Positions 56,860 through 64,000 of a stretch of 64,000 nucleotides of DNA are shown here, piece after piece; within the stretch, counting starts at the first letter, position 1, and each line of letters begins with the position of its first letter. Under the pieces are notes generated by a model. It worked only from the letters and a program-made list of their open reading frames with translations. It ran no database searches and was not told where the DNA came from. Origin of the DNA: Erysipelotrichaceae bacterium (lineage in GTDB: Bacteria; Bacillota_I; Bacilli_A; Erysipelotrichales; Erysipelotrichaceae). The DNA lies in assembly GCA_017533785.1 (NCBI GenBank), contig JAFWII010000029.1:1-64000 (forward strand), read 5' to 3'. The position numbers and the translations under genes are program-made.

Positions 56860-57893
56860 CACCCGCAAATAACACTCTGGACATGCTGGAATCGGCTTCC
56901 CTGTCCAAGAATAAGAAAGCCCTGCAGGAATACGCCTTCCTTTCGCAGGTAGCCGATATGTATTACAACCAGAATATGATGCAGGCAGATATCGCGAGCC
57001 AGCTCTATTTCTCACGCTCCAAAGTATCCCGTCTGCTCACCAGGGCAAGGGAAGTCGGGATCGTCGATATCAAGGTCAAGCACGTCCGCGACCGCGTCAC
57101 GGCACTTGAGGAAGTCTTCCGCAAGACATTCGGGCTGAAAGATGCCGTCATTATCTCCAGCTTCGAAGGAGACAGCTACGATCGGACGCTCGATGCCGTC
57201 ACCGACTTCGCCTCGATCTATGTCTCCAACCTGCTGAACGGAAAGATCCATCTTGGCGTATGCAGCGGTAACGCCGCAGACCGCACCAACCGCAAGATCC
57301 GTCCGATCCACGAATGTCAGCTTGACGTGATCCAGCTCGTAGGCACCGTCTCCAATGCGCAGCAGGCAGTAGAAGCACGCGAGATCAGCAACCATCTCGC
57401 CGCGATCTTCCACGGCAACAACTATGCGCTGAACGCGCCGATCTATATGGAGAACGATATCGCCCGTCAGGAACTGCTGAACGACCCGAACGTGCGTCGC
57501 GTTACAGACAAGTTCAAGGACTGCGATATCATCCTTACCGGCCTCGGCGGTATCGACGTCAGCCGCCTCAAAACGGCGGAGATCATTCGTGAATACCAGA
57601 CGGATAAACAGGCAAAGGAGCTGCAGGAAAAGGGAGCAGTCGGCTGTGTATGCATGATGTATTACGACATCAACGGTGAACGCGTTGACTGTGAATGGAA
57701 CGACAAGTGCATCTGTATGCCGATCGAGGGAGTAAAAAAGAATCCGATGACCATCAGCGTTGCCTGCGGCGACTATAAGACCATGTCCATTCTCGGCGCA
57801 TTGCGCGGCCACATCCCGAACGTTCTGATCACGGATATCAACACCGCCACGAGAGTCCTCAAGAAGAACGAAGAACTGTTCAAGAAAGGCTAA
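56856..57893 (+). CDS. SorC-family transcriptional regulator
   Basis: 345 aa. The helix-turn-helix is YYNQNMMQADIASQLYFSRS followed by KVSRLLTRAREVG (about residues 37-70). The C-terminal sugar-phosphate-binding domain of the NagB/RpiA fold contains IHLGVCSGNAADRTNR and IILTGLGGIDVSRL. Such regulators leave DNA on binding a phosphorylated sugar. The start overlaps the kinase stop (ATGA). The two ATGAAATTAATTTCA palindromes in the divergent region are its probable operators, linking this operon to operon B. Confidence 0.88.
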   Translation: MTPANNTLDMLESASLSKNKKALQEYAFLSQVADMYYNQNMMQADIASQLYFSRSKVSRLLTRAREVGIVDIKVKHVRDRVTALEEVFRKTFGLKDAVIISSFEGDSYDRTLDAVTDFASIYVSNLLNGKIHLGVCSGNAADRTNRKIRPIHECQLDVIQLVGTVSNAQQAVEAREISNHLAAIFHGNNYALNAPIYMENDIARQELLNDPNVRRVTDKFKDCDIILTGLGGIDVSRLKTAEIIREYQTDKQAKELQEKGAVGCVCMMYYDINGERVDCEWNDKCICMPIEGVKKNPMTISVACGDYKTMSILGALRGHIPNVLITDINTATRVLKKNEELFKKG

Positions 57894-57896
57894 ACC

Positions 57897-58550
57897 ATGT
57901 TAGAAGAACTGAAAGCGGAAGTCGTCCGCATCGCCAAAAAGGCACAGAATGCCGGTCTGTGCAAGCACAAAGCCGGCAACGTTTCCGTTCTCGATCCCGA
58001 GACCGGTTACATCTGCATCACCCCTTCCGGTGTCGACCGCGATTATCTGACTCCGGATCAGGTGTGCGTCATCGATAAGGAGCTAAATGTCATCGAGGGC
58101 GGCAAACCGTCAAGCGAGACGCTGATGCATGTAGAGTGTTACAAGGAAAGAGAAGATATCCGGGCGATCGTCCATACGCATTCCGCCATGGCATCCGCTT
58201 TTGCCTGCCTGAACCGGCCGATCCCGTCCTTCATCTTTGAACTCTTCGTCTTCCATCTCGACAACGGCGTTATCCCGGTCGCTCCCTATGCCCTTCCGGG
58301 CACGACGGAACTCGCCAGGAACGTCGCCCTCACTGTAAAACGCTCCGACCTCGTTCTGATGGAACGCCACGGCACGATCGCCGTCGGCAAAGATCTGAGC
58401 GAGGCGTATGAAAACGCCGACTACATCGAGGAACTGGCGAAGATCTACTACACGATCCTGACTCTGAACAACGGACAGGACTGCAAACTGTTCACGCCCG
58501 AAGATTTCCAAAAGTGGAAATATCCGAGTCAGATCAAAAAGGAAGACTAG
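57897..58550 (+). CDS. Class II aldolase (fuculose/rhamnulose-phosphate aldolase-like)
   Basis: 217 aa. CKHKAGNVSVLDPETGYICI and ITPSGVDRDYLT form the phosphate site. KPSSETLMHVECYKERED carries the catalytic Glu in its normal place, and AIVHTHSAMASAFA and MERHGTIAVG the zinc histidines. This third aldolase, unlike the two operon A/B copies, therefore keeps all usual aldolase residues. It may split a ketose-1-phosphate into DHAP and an aldehyde. It is three bases after the SorC gene. Confidence 0.85.
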   Translation: MLEELKAEVVRIAKKAQNAGLCKHKAGNVSVLDPETGYICITPSGVDRDYLTPDQVCVIDKELNVIEGGKPSSETLMHVECYKEREDIRAIVHTHSAMASAFACLNRPIPSFIFELFVFHLDNGVIPVAPYALPGTTELARNVALTVKRSDLVLMERHGTIAVGKDLSEAYENADYIEELAKIYYTILTLNNGQDCKLFTPEDFQKWKYPSQIKKED

Positions 58551-58552
58551 TC

Positions 58553-58582
58553 AAAACGGCTGCCGGGCAGCCGTTTTTCTTT
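58553..58582 (+). terminator. Terminator of the kinase operon
   Basis: AAAACGGCTGC / GCAGCCGTTTTT stem with a 3-4 nt loop and T-run, two bases after the stop. Confidence 0.85.
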
Positions 58583-58587
58583 TCACA

Positions 58588-58615
58588 TCAAAAAGGACCG
58601 TTACCGGTCCTTTTG
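58588..58615 (-). terminator. Terminator of the UlaE-AraD operon
   Basis: AAAAGGACCG / CGGTCCTTTT with a 4-nt loop, running into TTTTTGATG on the minus strand. It abuts the convergent terminator. Confidence 0.85.
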
Positions 58616-58619
58616 TCAT

Positions 58620-59486
58620 TTAGTCTTCGAATACTTTGTCAAGACGCTCACGCAGGAAATTGCAGGAATACTTCAGGTTTTCCTCCCAGCATTCCGGATG
58701 ATCGTTCCAGAATTCGCCGTTGAACATGCGGACGCCGAGTTCCTTCAGTACTTCCAGATTGGAGATGTAGTCGGTGATGCCGGTCCCCCACGGAACGCTG
58801 CGGTCGGTCTTCGGTTTCGTCTCTTTCAGATGGCAGGCCAGGATATGTCCGGCGCCGGTGCGCAGATCGTCATTGACAGTCTTTTCATAACCGAAGTCAT
58901 GACGGGCGCCGGCCAGGTTGCCGATATCCGGATAGACGCCGAGATACGGGCTGTTGACCAGATTGACATAGGTCATGCCTTTTTCGACGGTGTCGATAAA
59001 GTCGCGGTCCATCATCGTCTCGAAACCCATCAGGACGCCTCTGCGGGCAGCCATCTCAGCCGCGATCTTCAGGTTCTTGATGAATTCCGCTTTTGTCTCT
59101 TCGTTGGCCTCCTCATAATAGCAGTCATAGCCGGCGAGCTGGATGATACGGATGCCGATATCGGCAGCGAAATCGATCGCCTTCTCCATGATCTCCATCG
59201 CCTTCTCGTGCTTTTCCTTTCCGAGGGAACCCAGGGAGTATTTGCGCTGGGCGCTGAAGCACATCGTATAGATCGGTGTGCCGGTCTTCTTCATCAGCGC
59301 GACCAGTTCATCCTTCTGCTCCTTGGTCCAGTAAAGGCGGCTGATCTTCTCGTCGGTCTCGTCGATCGAGATCTCGATCCAGTCAAAACCGGCCTTTTTG
59401 CAGGCATTGAGCTTTTCCTCCCAGGTAAGGTCCATCGGCATGGACTTTTCGTACATGCCGAGCAGATATTTTCTAGTTCTGGCCAT
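58620..59486 (-). CDS. ulaE: L-ribulose-5-phosphate 3-epimerase UlaE (SgbU) type
   Basis: 288 aa, close to the 284 of E. coli UlaE. The start at 59486 lies inside the end of the araD gene, with GGGAGC before it. [58 protein letters not shown] and [16 protein letters not shown] match UlaE motifs along the whole chain. It is a TIM barrel that converts L-xylulose-5-phosphate to L-ribulose-5-phosphate. Metal ligands are the Glu and His of GFETMMD, YPDIGN and [10 protein letters not shown]. OiaC decarboxylases share the fold and are the main alternative. Confidence 0.88.
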   Translation of the reverse strand: MARTRKYLLGMYEKSMPMDLTWEEKLNACKKAGFDWIEISIDETDEKISRLYWTKEQKDELVALMKKTGTPIYTMCFSAQRKYSLGSLGKEKHEKAMEIMEKAIDFAADIGIRIIQLAGYDCYYEEANEETKAEFIKNLKIAAEMAARRGVLMGFETMMDRDFIDTVEKGMTYVNLVNSPYLGVYPDIGNLAGARHDFGYEKTVNDDLRTGAGHILACHLKETKPKTDRSVPWGTGITDYISNLEVLKELGVRMFNGEFWNDHPECWEENLKYSCNFLRERLDKVFED

Positions 59487-60168
59487 AGTAAGCTCCCGGG
59501 CCGTGTTTGCGCAGATAGTGCTTGTCCAGCAGTTCCTGCTGCATTCTGTCCGCAGCCGGGTTGATCGTCTTCGACAGGAACGCCATCTTGGCGACTTCTT
59601 CGAGGACGACTGCGTTATGAACGGCATTCTCCGCGTCAGTGCCCCAGGTGAACGGGCCATGGGAATGGACCAGTACGCCCGGCATCTGATCGGGATCGAT
59701 ACCTCTCTTCTTGAATTCCTCAACGATGACGTTGCCGGTCTCAAGCTCATATTCGCCGGCGATCTCTTCCGGTGTCATCTTTCTGGTGCACGGAATGTCT
59801 CCGTAGAAATAGTCACCCTGAGTGGTGCCCAGCGCCGGTATATCCTTCCCGGCCTGCGCCCAGCCTACGGCAAAGGTGCTGTGAGTATGAACAACGCCGC
59901 CGATGTTCGGGAAATTGCGGTAGAAGACAAGATGGGTCGGAGTGTCACTGCTCGGCTTGTAGTGTCCCTCGACGACGTTGCCTTCAAGGTCGACGACGAC
60001 CATGTCTTCCGGTTTCATATTGTCATATTCGACGCCGGACGGCTTGATGACGAACAGTCCGCTCTCACGGTCGATGGCGCTGACATTGCCCCATGTGAAG
60101 GTGACCATGTGGTATTTCGGCAGTAAAAGATTGGCGCGGCAGACTTCTTCTTTCAGTTTCTCTAACAT
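59473..60168 (-). CDS. araD: L-ribulose-5-phosphate 4-epimerase (AraD/UlaF)
   Basis: 231 aa, the exact length of E. coli Ara[80 protein letters not shown] and [19 protein letters not shown] are all AraD signatures with the three zinc histidines. It converts L-ribulose-5-phosphate to D-xylulose-5-phosphate, entering the pentose-phosphate pathway. Whether it works on arabinose, ascorbate or xylulose carbon is set by its partners; here it is with UlaE, as in the ula and sgb operons. Confidence 0.93.
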   Translation of the reverse strand: MLEKLKEEVCRANLLLPKYHMVTFTWGNVSAIDRESGLFVIKPSGVEYDNMKPEDMVVVDLEGNVVEGHYKPSSDTPTHLVFYRNFPNIGGVVHTHSTFAVGWAQAGKDIPALGTTQGDYFYGDIPCTRKMTPEEIAGEYELETGNVIVEEFKKRGIDPDQMPGVLVHSHGPFTWGTDAENAVHNAVVLEEVAKMAFLSKTINPAADRMQQELLDKHYLRKHGPGAYYGQN

Positions 60169-60178
60169 GTTGGTTCTC

Positions 60179-61213
60179 CTATTCTGTCACTTCGTAGATC
60201 GCAGCTTCGTTTCTGGTGTGGTTGGAGGCCAGGATGTATTCCTTGCCGTTGTGATGGATGACGTCCAGGTTGGCCGGACCGCCGCCCTGATCGACAGTGT
60301 GGACCTTATATTCGCCGTTTTCGTATGTCAGGACGAAGCACTCGCAGTCGATACGGCGGATGCCGGCGACAAAGCAGGTCTTGCCGGTCAGGGTCGTACT
60401 GACCAGTGCATGAGCAAAGTCGATCTCATTCGGATAAGTGTAATCGACTTCGTATTTGCCGTCTTTCAGTTTGTAAACATGGATCGTATTTCCGTGGAAC
60501 GGTTCGATCGTCATGATCTCTTCCTGACCGTCACCGTCGATATCCGCGACCGCGATCTCGGAGATGTTGCCGTCGAGGATCTTTTCGACTTTCCAGTCCT
60601 CGCCGTCATGCGGCGGAGTCACGCGGACGATGCCGTAGTCGGAACCGAAGTATCCGCAGACGCGTCCGTCATATTCACCGCGGGTATAGCCGTGGTTGCG
60701 GAAGTAGCCGTCGCCGATCTGGCGCAGAACGACATTTTCATTATCAAGATCTGCCGGAACTTCGCCGACATAGATCTGACCCGGTCTTGTCCAGTCACCT
60801 TTATCGCGTTTGTCTCTGGCGATCGTCGCGCAGATGACATAATCCTTGCCGTCGACATGATAGATATCGAAACGGTGCAGATACGGAAGGTTGAAGACAT
60901 CCTTCACTTCCCAGCCTTCTTCGGTCTTCCTGCCCCAGACCAGCTTGGATGCGGACGGGGAGATCTTCAGATAGAATTCGTTGACAGCCAGAAATTCGCC
61001 TGTTCTTGTCTTGAACGGAATGATGGACATGCATCCGCCTCTGTTTCCCTGCCAGACGACTTCCTTCTTCTCGAAGTTTTCACCGGTGTAGGAGTAGCAT
61101 TCGCTCTCCGGATTCTCGGATGCGAAGAATGCATAAACGTCATCACCGATGTCGATATGGCTGGTGCAGTAGCAGCGGACGATGTCGTCCAGATGGATTT
61201 TTTTGAATTGCAT
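60179..61213 (-). CDS. Cytoplasmic FG-GAP/VCBS-like beta-propeller protein
   Basis: 344 aa, no signal peptide. Repeating strands rich in Tyr, Trp and Gly suggest a seven-bladed propeller; [20 protein letters not shown] (about residues 214-233) is an FG-GAP-type calcium loop. Other blades include [20 protein letters not shown] and [25 protein letters not shown] proteins are normally exported, so a cytoplasmic copy leading a sugar-epimerase operon is unusual. It could be an epimerase, lactonase or lyase of propeller fold. I do not recognise a characterised relative. AGGAGGCAA precedes the ATG. Confidence 0.7.
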   Translation of the reverse strand: MQFKKIHLDDIVRCYCTSHIDIGDDVYAFFASENPESECYSYTGENFEKKEVVWQGNRGGCMSIIPFKTRTGEFLAVNEFYLKISPSASKLVWGRKTEEGWEVKDVFNLPYLHRFDIYHVDGKDYVICATIARDKRDKGDWTRPGQIYVGEVPADLDNENVVLRQIGDGYFRNHGYTRGEYDGRVCGYFGSDYGIVRVTPPHDGEDWKVEKILDGNISEIAVADIDGDGQEEIMTIEPFHGNTIHVYKLKDGKYEVDYTYPNEIDFAHALVSTTLTGKTCFVAGIRRIDCECFVLTYENGEYKVHTVDQGGGPANLDVIHHNGKEYILASNHTRNEAAIYEVTE

Positions 61214-61251
61214 GAGTATTGCCTCCTAATGATTTCGTATAAACCACCTAC

Positions 61252-61257
61252 AGTATA
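61252..61257 (-). promoter_or_regulatory. -10 box of the propeller-AraD-UlaE operon
   Basis: TATACT on the minus strand, about 39 nt before the ATG; the -35 region is weak, and a cre-like site lies just upstream. Confidence 0.45.
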
Positions 61258-61286
61258 AGGCATTTCGGGATTTGGTGCATGAATAC

Positions 61287-61300
61287 TGAAAGCGATTTCA
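61287..61300 (-). promoter_or_regulatory. cre-like site TGAAATCGCTTTCA
   Basis: Full match to the cre pattern (TGNAANCGNTNNCA), centred about 39 bp upstream of the -10 box of the propeller-AraD-UlaE operon. Confidence 0.65.
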
Positions 61301-61454
61301 TAAATTGGAACATATGTGCGGAAATCGTTCCCGCAGGAAGTTTTCGGAGTCCTGTTTCGGCTGATCGGAGAAGGCGGCCGGACAGCCGGCGTTAGAAACA
61401 CCGGCACGATCAGAAAACAGCAGAACCTCCGCTTTCTGCAGTTTTTTCAACTCT

Positions 61455-61484
61455 TTCACAACATACAGAAAATTATTGTAAAAT
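61455..61484 (+). promoter_or_regulatory. Promoter of ppk2
   Basis: TTCACA (61455-61460), an 18-bp spacer and TAAAAT (61479-61484), preceded by TG. The leader holds GGGGGA before the ATG. Confidence 0.5.
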
Positions 61485-61511
61485 AAGGAGAATCATAAAG
61501 GGGGATTTTGA

Positions 61512-62789
61512 ATGTACAACCACTATGTATACGATGGTACAAAGAAATTTGATATCACCAAAGCACCCACCAGCGACAAGAAGTTGTGCAGCGACCGCGA
61601 GGAAGCTGCAGCCAGAATGCAGGCCAACAACGTTGAGATCGATAGCCTGCAATCAAAGCTCTATGCCGATAAAAAAGAAGGTCTGATCATCCTCTTCCAG
61701 GCAATGGATGCCGCCGGCAAAGACGGCACGATCCGGGCTGTCTTACAGTGTCTCAGCCCCCATGGCGTTCACGAGTCCGCCTTCAAGGCTCCGAACTCCA
61801 CTGACCTGGCACACGACTTCTTATGGCGTATCGAGTCCGAAGTTCCGATGAAGGGCGAGATCGCGATCTTCAACCGTTCTCATTACGAAGATGTCCTGAT
61901 CGGTAAAGTCAAGGAGCTGTACATGAAGCAGGACTATGCGGAACGCATCGACCGCAGCAAGATCATCGAGTACCGTTACGAAGACATCAAAAACTGGGAG
62001 ACCTACCTCTGGCACAACAACGTGCGCGTCGTCAAGATCTTCCTGAACGTCTCCAAGGAAGAACAGGCTGCCCGCTTCCTGTCCCGTATCGAGGAACCGG
62101 AAAAGAACTGGAAGTTCTCCGAGAACGACTGGAACGAGCGCAGCTACTGGGACGCTTACCAGCAGGCATTCGAAGACTGCATCAACAAGACATCCACCAA
62201 GATCGCTCCGTGGTACGTCGTACCGGCTGACCATAAGTGGTACATGCGCTATGTCGTCAGCGAGATCATCCTTTCCACCCTGAGAGAGATGAATCCGAAG
62301 TATCCGGAAGTCACCGAACAGCGTCGTGCCGAGTTCCAGCAGCTGAGAGAGGCGATCCTCGCCGAACTGCCGGAAGAAAAAGCACAGGAAGCTTCCGCAA
62401 AGGCCAAGATGCGCGCTGCCAGAAAGATCAGCGAGGAAGTCGAAGCCAAGAAGAAGCAGGAAAAGAACACCAGAAAGAAAGTCCGCGATCTGCAGAGAGC
62501 CGTTGAAAAAGCCAACAAGGCCTTCAACAAGGGCAAAAAGAAGATCGCCAAAGCGCAGGAAGCCCTCGAATCCGCCAAGGAAGAAAAGAAGGAAATGGCG
62601 GTCGAACAGGCAGTCAAGCAGGAAAAAGACTTTGAAAAAGCTGTTGAGACCAAGGCTGCAGAAGTAAAGAAGACCGCACAGCCGGAAGTCAAGAAAGAAG
62701 CCAAAGCGGAAGTCAAAGCAGAAACAAAGCCGGCTGAAAAGAAAGCTCCGGAAAAAAAGACCGCCAAGACACCCGCGAAGACCAGATAA
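61512..62789 (+). CDS. ppk2: Polyphosphate kinase 2 with long charged C-terminal tail
   Basis: 425 aa. Residues about 1-285 are a class I PPK2 domain: Walker A LFQAMDAAGKDGTIRAVLQC (about residues 57-76), the NSTDLAHDFLWRI segment, and EIAIFNRSHYEDVLIGKVKE with the lid arginine. It transfers phosphate between polyphosphate and nucleotides. Residues about 295-425 are a Lys/Glu/Ala-rich helical tail ending in KKAPEKKTAKTPAKTR, like histone-H1 or nucleoid-protein tails. The tail could bind DNA or polyphosphate and is not part of the usual family. A ppk1 gene is convergent. Confidence 0.9.
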   Translation: MYNHYVYDGTKKFDITKAPTSDKKLCSDREEAAARMQANNVEIDSLQSKLYADKKEGLIILFQAMDAAGKDGTIRAVLQCLSPHGVHESAFKAPNSTDLAHDFLWRIESEVPMKGEIAIFNRSHYEDVLIGKVKELYMKQDYAERIDRSKIIEYRYEDIKNWETYLWHNNVRVVKIFLNVSKEEQAARFLSRIEEPEKNWKFSENDWNERSYWDAYQQAFEDCINKTSTKIAPWYVVPADHKWYMRYVVSEIILSTLREMNPKYPEVTEQRRAEFQQLREAILAELPEEKAQEASAKAKMRAARKISEEVEAKKKQEKNTRKKVRDLQRAVEKANKAFNKGKKKIAKAQEALESAKEEKKEMAVEQAVKQEKDFEKAVETKAAEVKKTAQPEVKKEAKAEVKAETKPAEKKAPEKKTAKTPAKTR

Positions 62790-62805
62790 GTCTGAATCAC
62801 TGAAA

Positions 62806-62840
62806 CAAAAAGCATTTCCCGGAAAGGAAATGCTTTTTTC
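62806..62840 (+). terminator. Terminator after ppk2
   Basis: GCATTTCC / GGAAATGC with flanking A and T runs (AAAA...TTTTTT). Confidence 0.85.
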
Positions 62841-62849
62841 TTGCCCGGA

Positions 62850-62881
62850 CAAAAATCATCCGCCGGGGTACGGCGGATGAT
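62850..62881 (-). terminator. Terminator after ppk1
   Basis: ATCATCCGCC / GGCGGATGAT with a 7-nt loop, running into TTTTTGTCC on the minus strand, a few bases after the stop. Confidence 0.8.
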
Positions 62882-62887
62882 GGGGGG

Positions 62888-64000
62888 TTATTTGTTTTTC
62901 TCCTCAGCCGGTGCGGGAGTTTCCGGAGCCGGCTGGCCGGTCTCCTGCGGTTTCGGTTTACGCGGCGCGCGTCTGCGCGGTTCGTACTTCGTTTTGAAAA
63001 CGATTCCCTTGTGCGCTGCCGTGACCGGATGCGGTGCGACGCTCGGCAGAACTTCCTTGGAGGCGATGGTCCGTTTCATCATCTCGTTCTGTACGGAAAG
63101 CTCCTCTTCGTCATCGTAGATCCTGCAGAGCTCGCCCTTTGAATTCATGATTCTAGCCTTGGTGTTGTCGCGCAGGCAGAGATCAAGATAATCGTGCAGC
63201 CTCTGACGGATATCCGCATCCAGGATCGGGACGCCGATCTCGACACGGCGCTCGGTATTCCGGGTCATGAAATCCGCGGAAGCGATATACATCTTTTCAT
63301 AGCGGCCGGTGCCGAAAACAAAGATGCGGCTGTGTTCCAGGTAACGTCCGACGATCGAACGGATATGGATATTGTCTGTTTTGCCCGGGACTTCCGGAAG
63401 GATACAGCTGATGCTGCGGACGATCAGGTTGATCTGCACCCCGGCAGCGCTGGCTTCCTGAAGCTTCATGATGATCTCCTCGTCGGTGATCGCATTCATC
63501 TTGCATAAGATCCGGCCGTTCTTGCCCTTGCGGGTCTCGCGCTCGATCAGCCGGATGATCGTCTGCTTCAGGGAAACAGGCGAAACGATCAGGCGTTTGT
63601 ATTTCCCGTTCAGGATACCGGCCATCATGTTCTGGAAGAAACTGATGCAGTCAGTGATGATCTCGGGATCAGCCGTCATATAGGCAACGTCGGTGTACAG
63701 TTTGGCGGTGCTTTCGTTGAAGTTGCCTGTCGCGATAAGGGCGGCGTGCTGAAGCTTCCTGCCGTTCTTGCGGGTGATCAGGCAGATCTTGGAATGAACT
63801 TTGTAATCCTCGAAGCCGTACATGACGGTACAGCCGGATTCGGCAAGCTTTTCCGCGTAATCGATATTATGCTGTTCGTCAAAGCGTGCTTTCAGTTCGA
63901 TCAGGACTGTAACGTCCTTGCCGTTTTCCGCAGCCAGGCAGAGGTAATCGACCAGACGCGCGCGCTTCGCCAGACGGTAGATCGTGATGCGGATCGAAAG
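62888..64000 (-). CDS. ppk1: Polyphosphate kinase 1, C-terminal part (runs off right edge)
   Basis: The last 370 residues of PPK1; the reading frame is open to the window end, so the true start lies outside. GKDVTVLIELKARFDEQHNI and SGCTVMYGFEDYKVHSKICL carry the first catalytic His (HSK). LQHAALIATGNFNESTAKLY, IVRSISCILPEVPG and YLEHSRIFVFGTGRYEKMYI (second His) follow. It makes polyphosphate from ATP. Beyond the usual end lies an 80-residue tail rich in Arg, Lys and Pro (EPRRRAPRKPKPQET). Together with the basic tail on PPK2 this suggests both bind polyphosphate or DNA. Confidence 0.9.
   Translation of the reverse strand, partial: LSIRITIYRLAKRARLVDYLCLAAENGKDVTVLIELKARFDEQHNIDYAEKLAESGCTVMYGFEDYKVHSKICLITRKNGRKLQHAALIATGNFNESTAKLYTDVAYMTADPEIITDCISFFQNMMAGILNGKYKRLIVSPVSLKQTIIRLIERETRKGKNGRILCKMNAITDEEIIMKLQEASAAGVQINLIVRSISCILPEVPGKTDNIHIRSIVGRYLEHSRIFVFGTGRYEKMYIASADFMTRNTERRVEIGVPILDADIRQRLHDYLDLCLRDNTKARIMNSKGELCRIYDDEEELSVQNEMMKRTIASKEVLPSVAPHPVTAAHKGIVFKTKYEPRRRAPRKPKPQETGQPAPETPAPAEEKNK

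Noticed and set aside
59487-59750. N-terminal extension of the UlaE frame
   Set aside because: It overlaps the araD gene out of frame and is Arg/Ser-rich; the ATG at 59486 gives the normal UlaE length.

Overview
This 64 kb window is a bacterial chromosome segment of roughly half G+C, most likely from an anaerobic Bacillota (Firmicutes) of the gut; the Erysipelotrichia/Clostridia side of the phylum is my inference. Supporting signs are strong GGAGG-type ribosome sites, lipobox signal peptides, LacI/CcpA-like cre boxes, PyrR, an oxygen-sensitive 2-hydroxyacyl-CoA dehydratase with its activator, EtfAB, and PPK1/PPK2. No rRNA, tRNA, insertion sequence or CRISPR array was recognised.

Layout. (1) 1-4.5 kb is an AT-rich block with a lipoprotein start, a caspase-fold secreted protease, a C39-like secreted cysteine protease, a small Cys-rich secreted peptide and an XRE/TPR-type regulator. 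(2) 4.6-12.8 kb is housekeeping: YbaK, an amino-acid (probably cystine) ABC importer with a glutaredoxin-like gene, an RluD-family pseudouridine synthase, an ArsC/Spx-like protein, upp, and pyrR-DUF523-uraA with an attenuator leader. (3) 12.9-15.0 kb is a second AT-rich block. It holds an AgrD-like short ORF, two secreted proteins (one a CxxC thioredoxin fold) and the remains of an agr-type response regulator and histidine kinase. (4) 15.0-20.1 kb has a PPOX protein, an ASCH-GNAT fusion, a solo GcvT-like protein and an LtaS-like enzyme.

(5) 20.3-29.9 kb is a ten-gene minus-strand sugar operon (operon A): sugar ABC importer, MBL hydrolase, Tm-1-like protein, class II aldolase, GntR, RpiB and a TPI homologue. 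(6) 30.1-41.7 kb is a ten-gene reductive acyl-CoA operon: acyl-CoA dehydrogenase, EtfBA, 2-hydroxyacyl-CoA dehydratase with activator, CoA transferase, acyl-CoA ligase, GntR and a CocE/S15 hydrolase. (7) 41.9-44.0 kb has a RelBE-type toxin-antitoxin pair and a YczE-cytidylate-kinase fusion. (8) 44.1-54.8 kb is a second ten-gene sugar operon (operon B): sugar ABC importer, UlaG lactonase, esterase, class II aldolase, MBL hydrolase, Tm-1-like protein and a RuBisCO-like protein (RLP). (9) 55.4-58.6 kb is a divergent plus-strand operon (FGGY kinase, SorC regulator, class II aldolase), facing a convergent UlaE-AraD/UlaF-propeller operon at 58.6-61.2 kb. (10) 61.5-64 kb carries PPK2 and the C-terminal part of PPK1.

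The most interesting reading is that 44-61 kb encodes an ascorbate/3-keto-gulonate-like pathway. UlaG, UlaE and UlaF equivalents are present, but the UlaD decarboxylase and the Ula PTS are not seen. An RLP, an FGGY kinase and an ABC importer are present instead. Operon A adds a TPI/RpiB pair of the erythrulose-phosphate type, which is where the product of an OiaX-like RLP would go. A Tm-1-like/MBL/class II aldolase triad occurs in both operons, suggesting a conserved but uncharacterised sugar-acid module. Other notable points are a set of genes whose -10 box lies 6-8 nt before the start codon (leaderless transcripts), shared operator palindromes, and the decayed agr locus next to an AgrD-like peptide.
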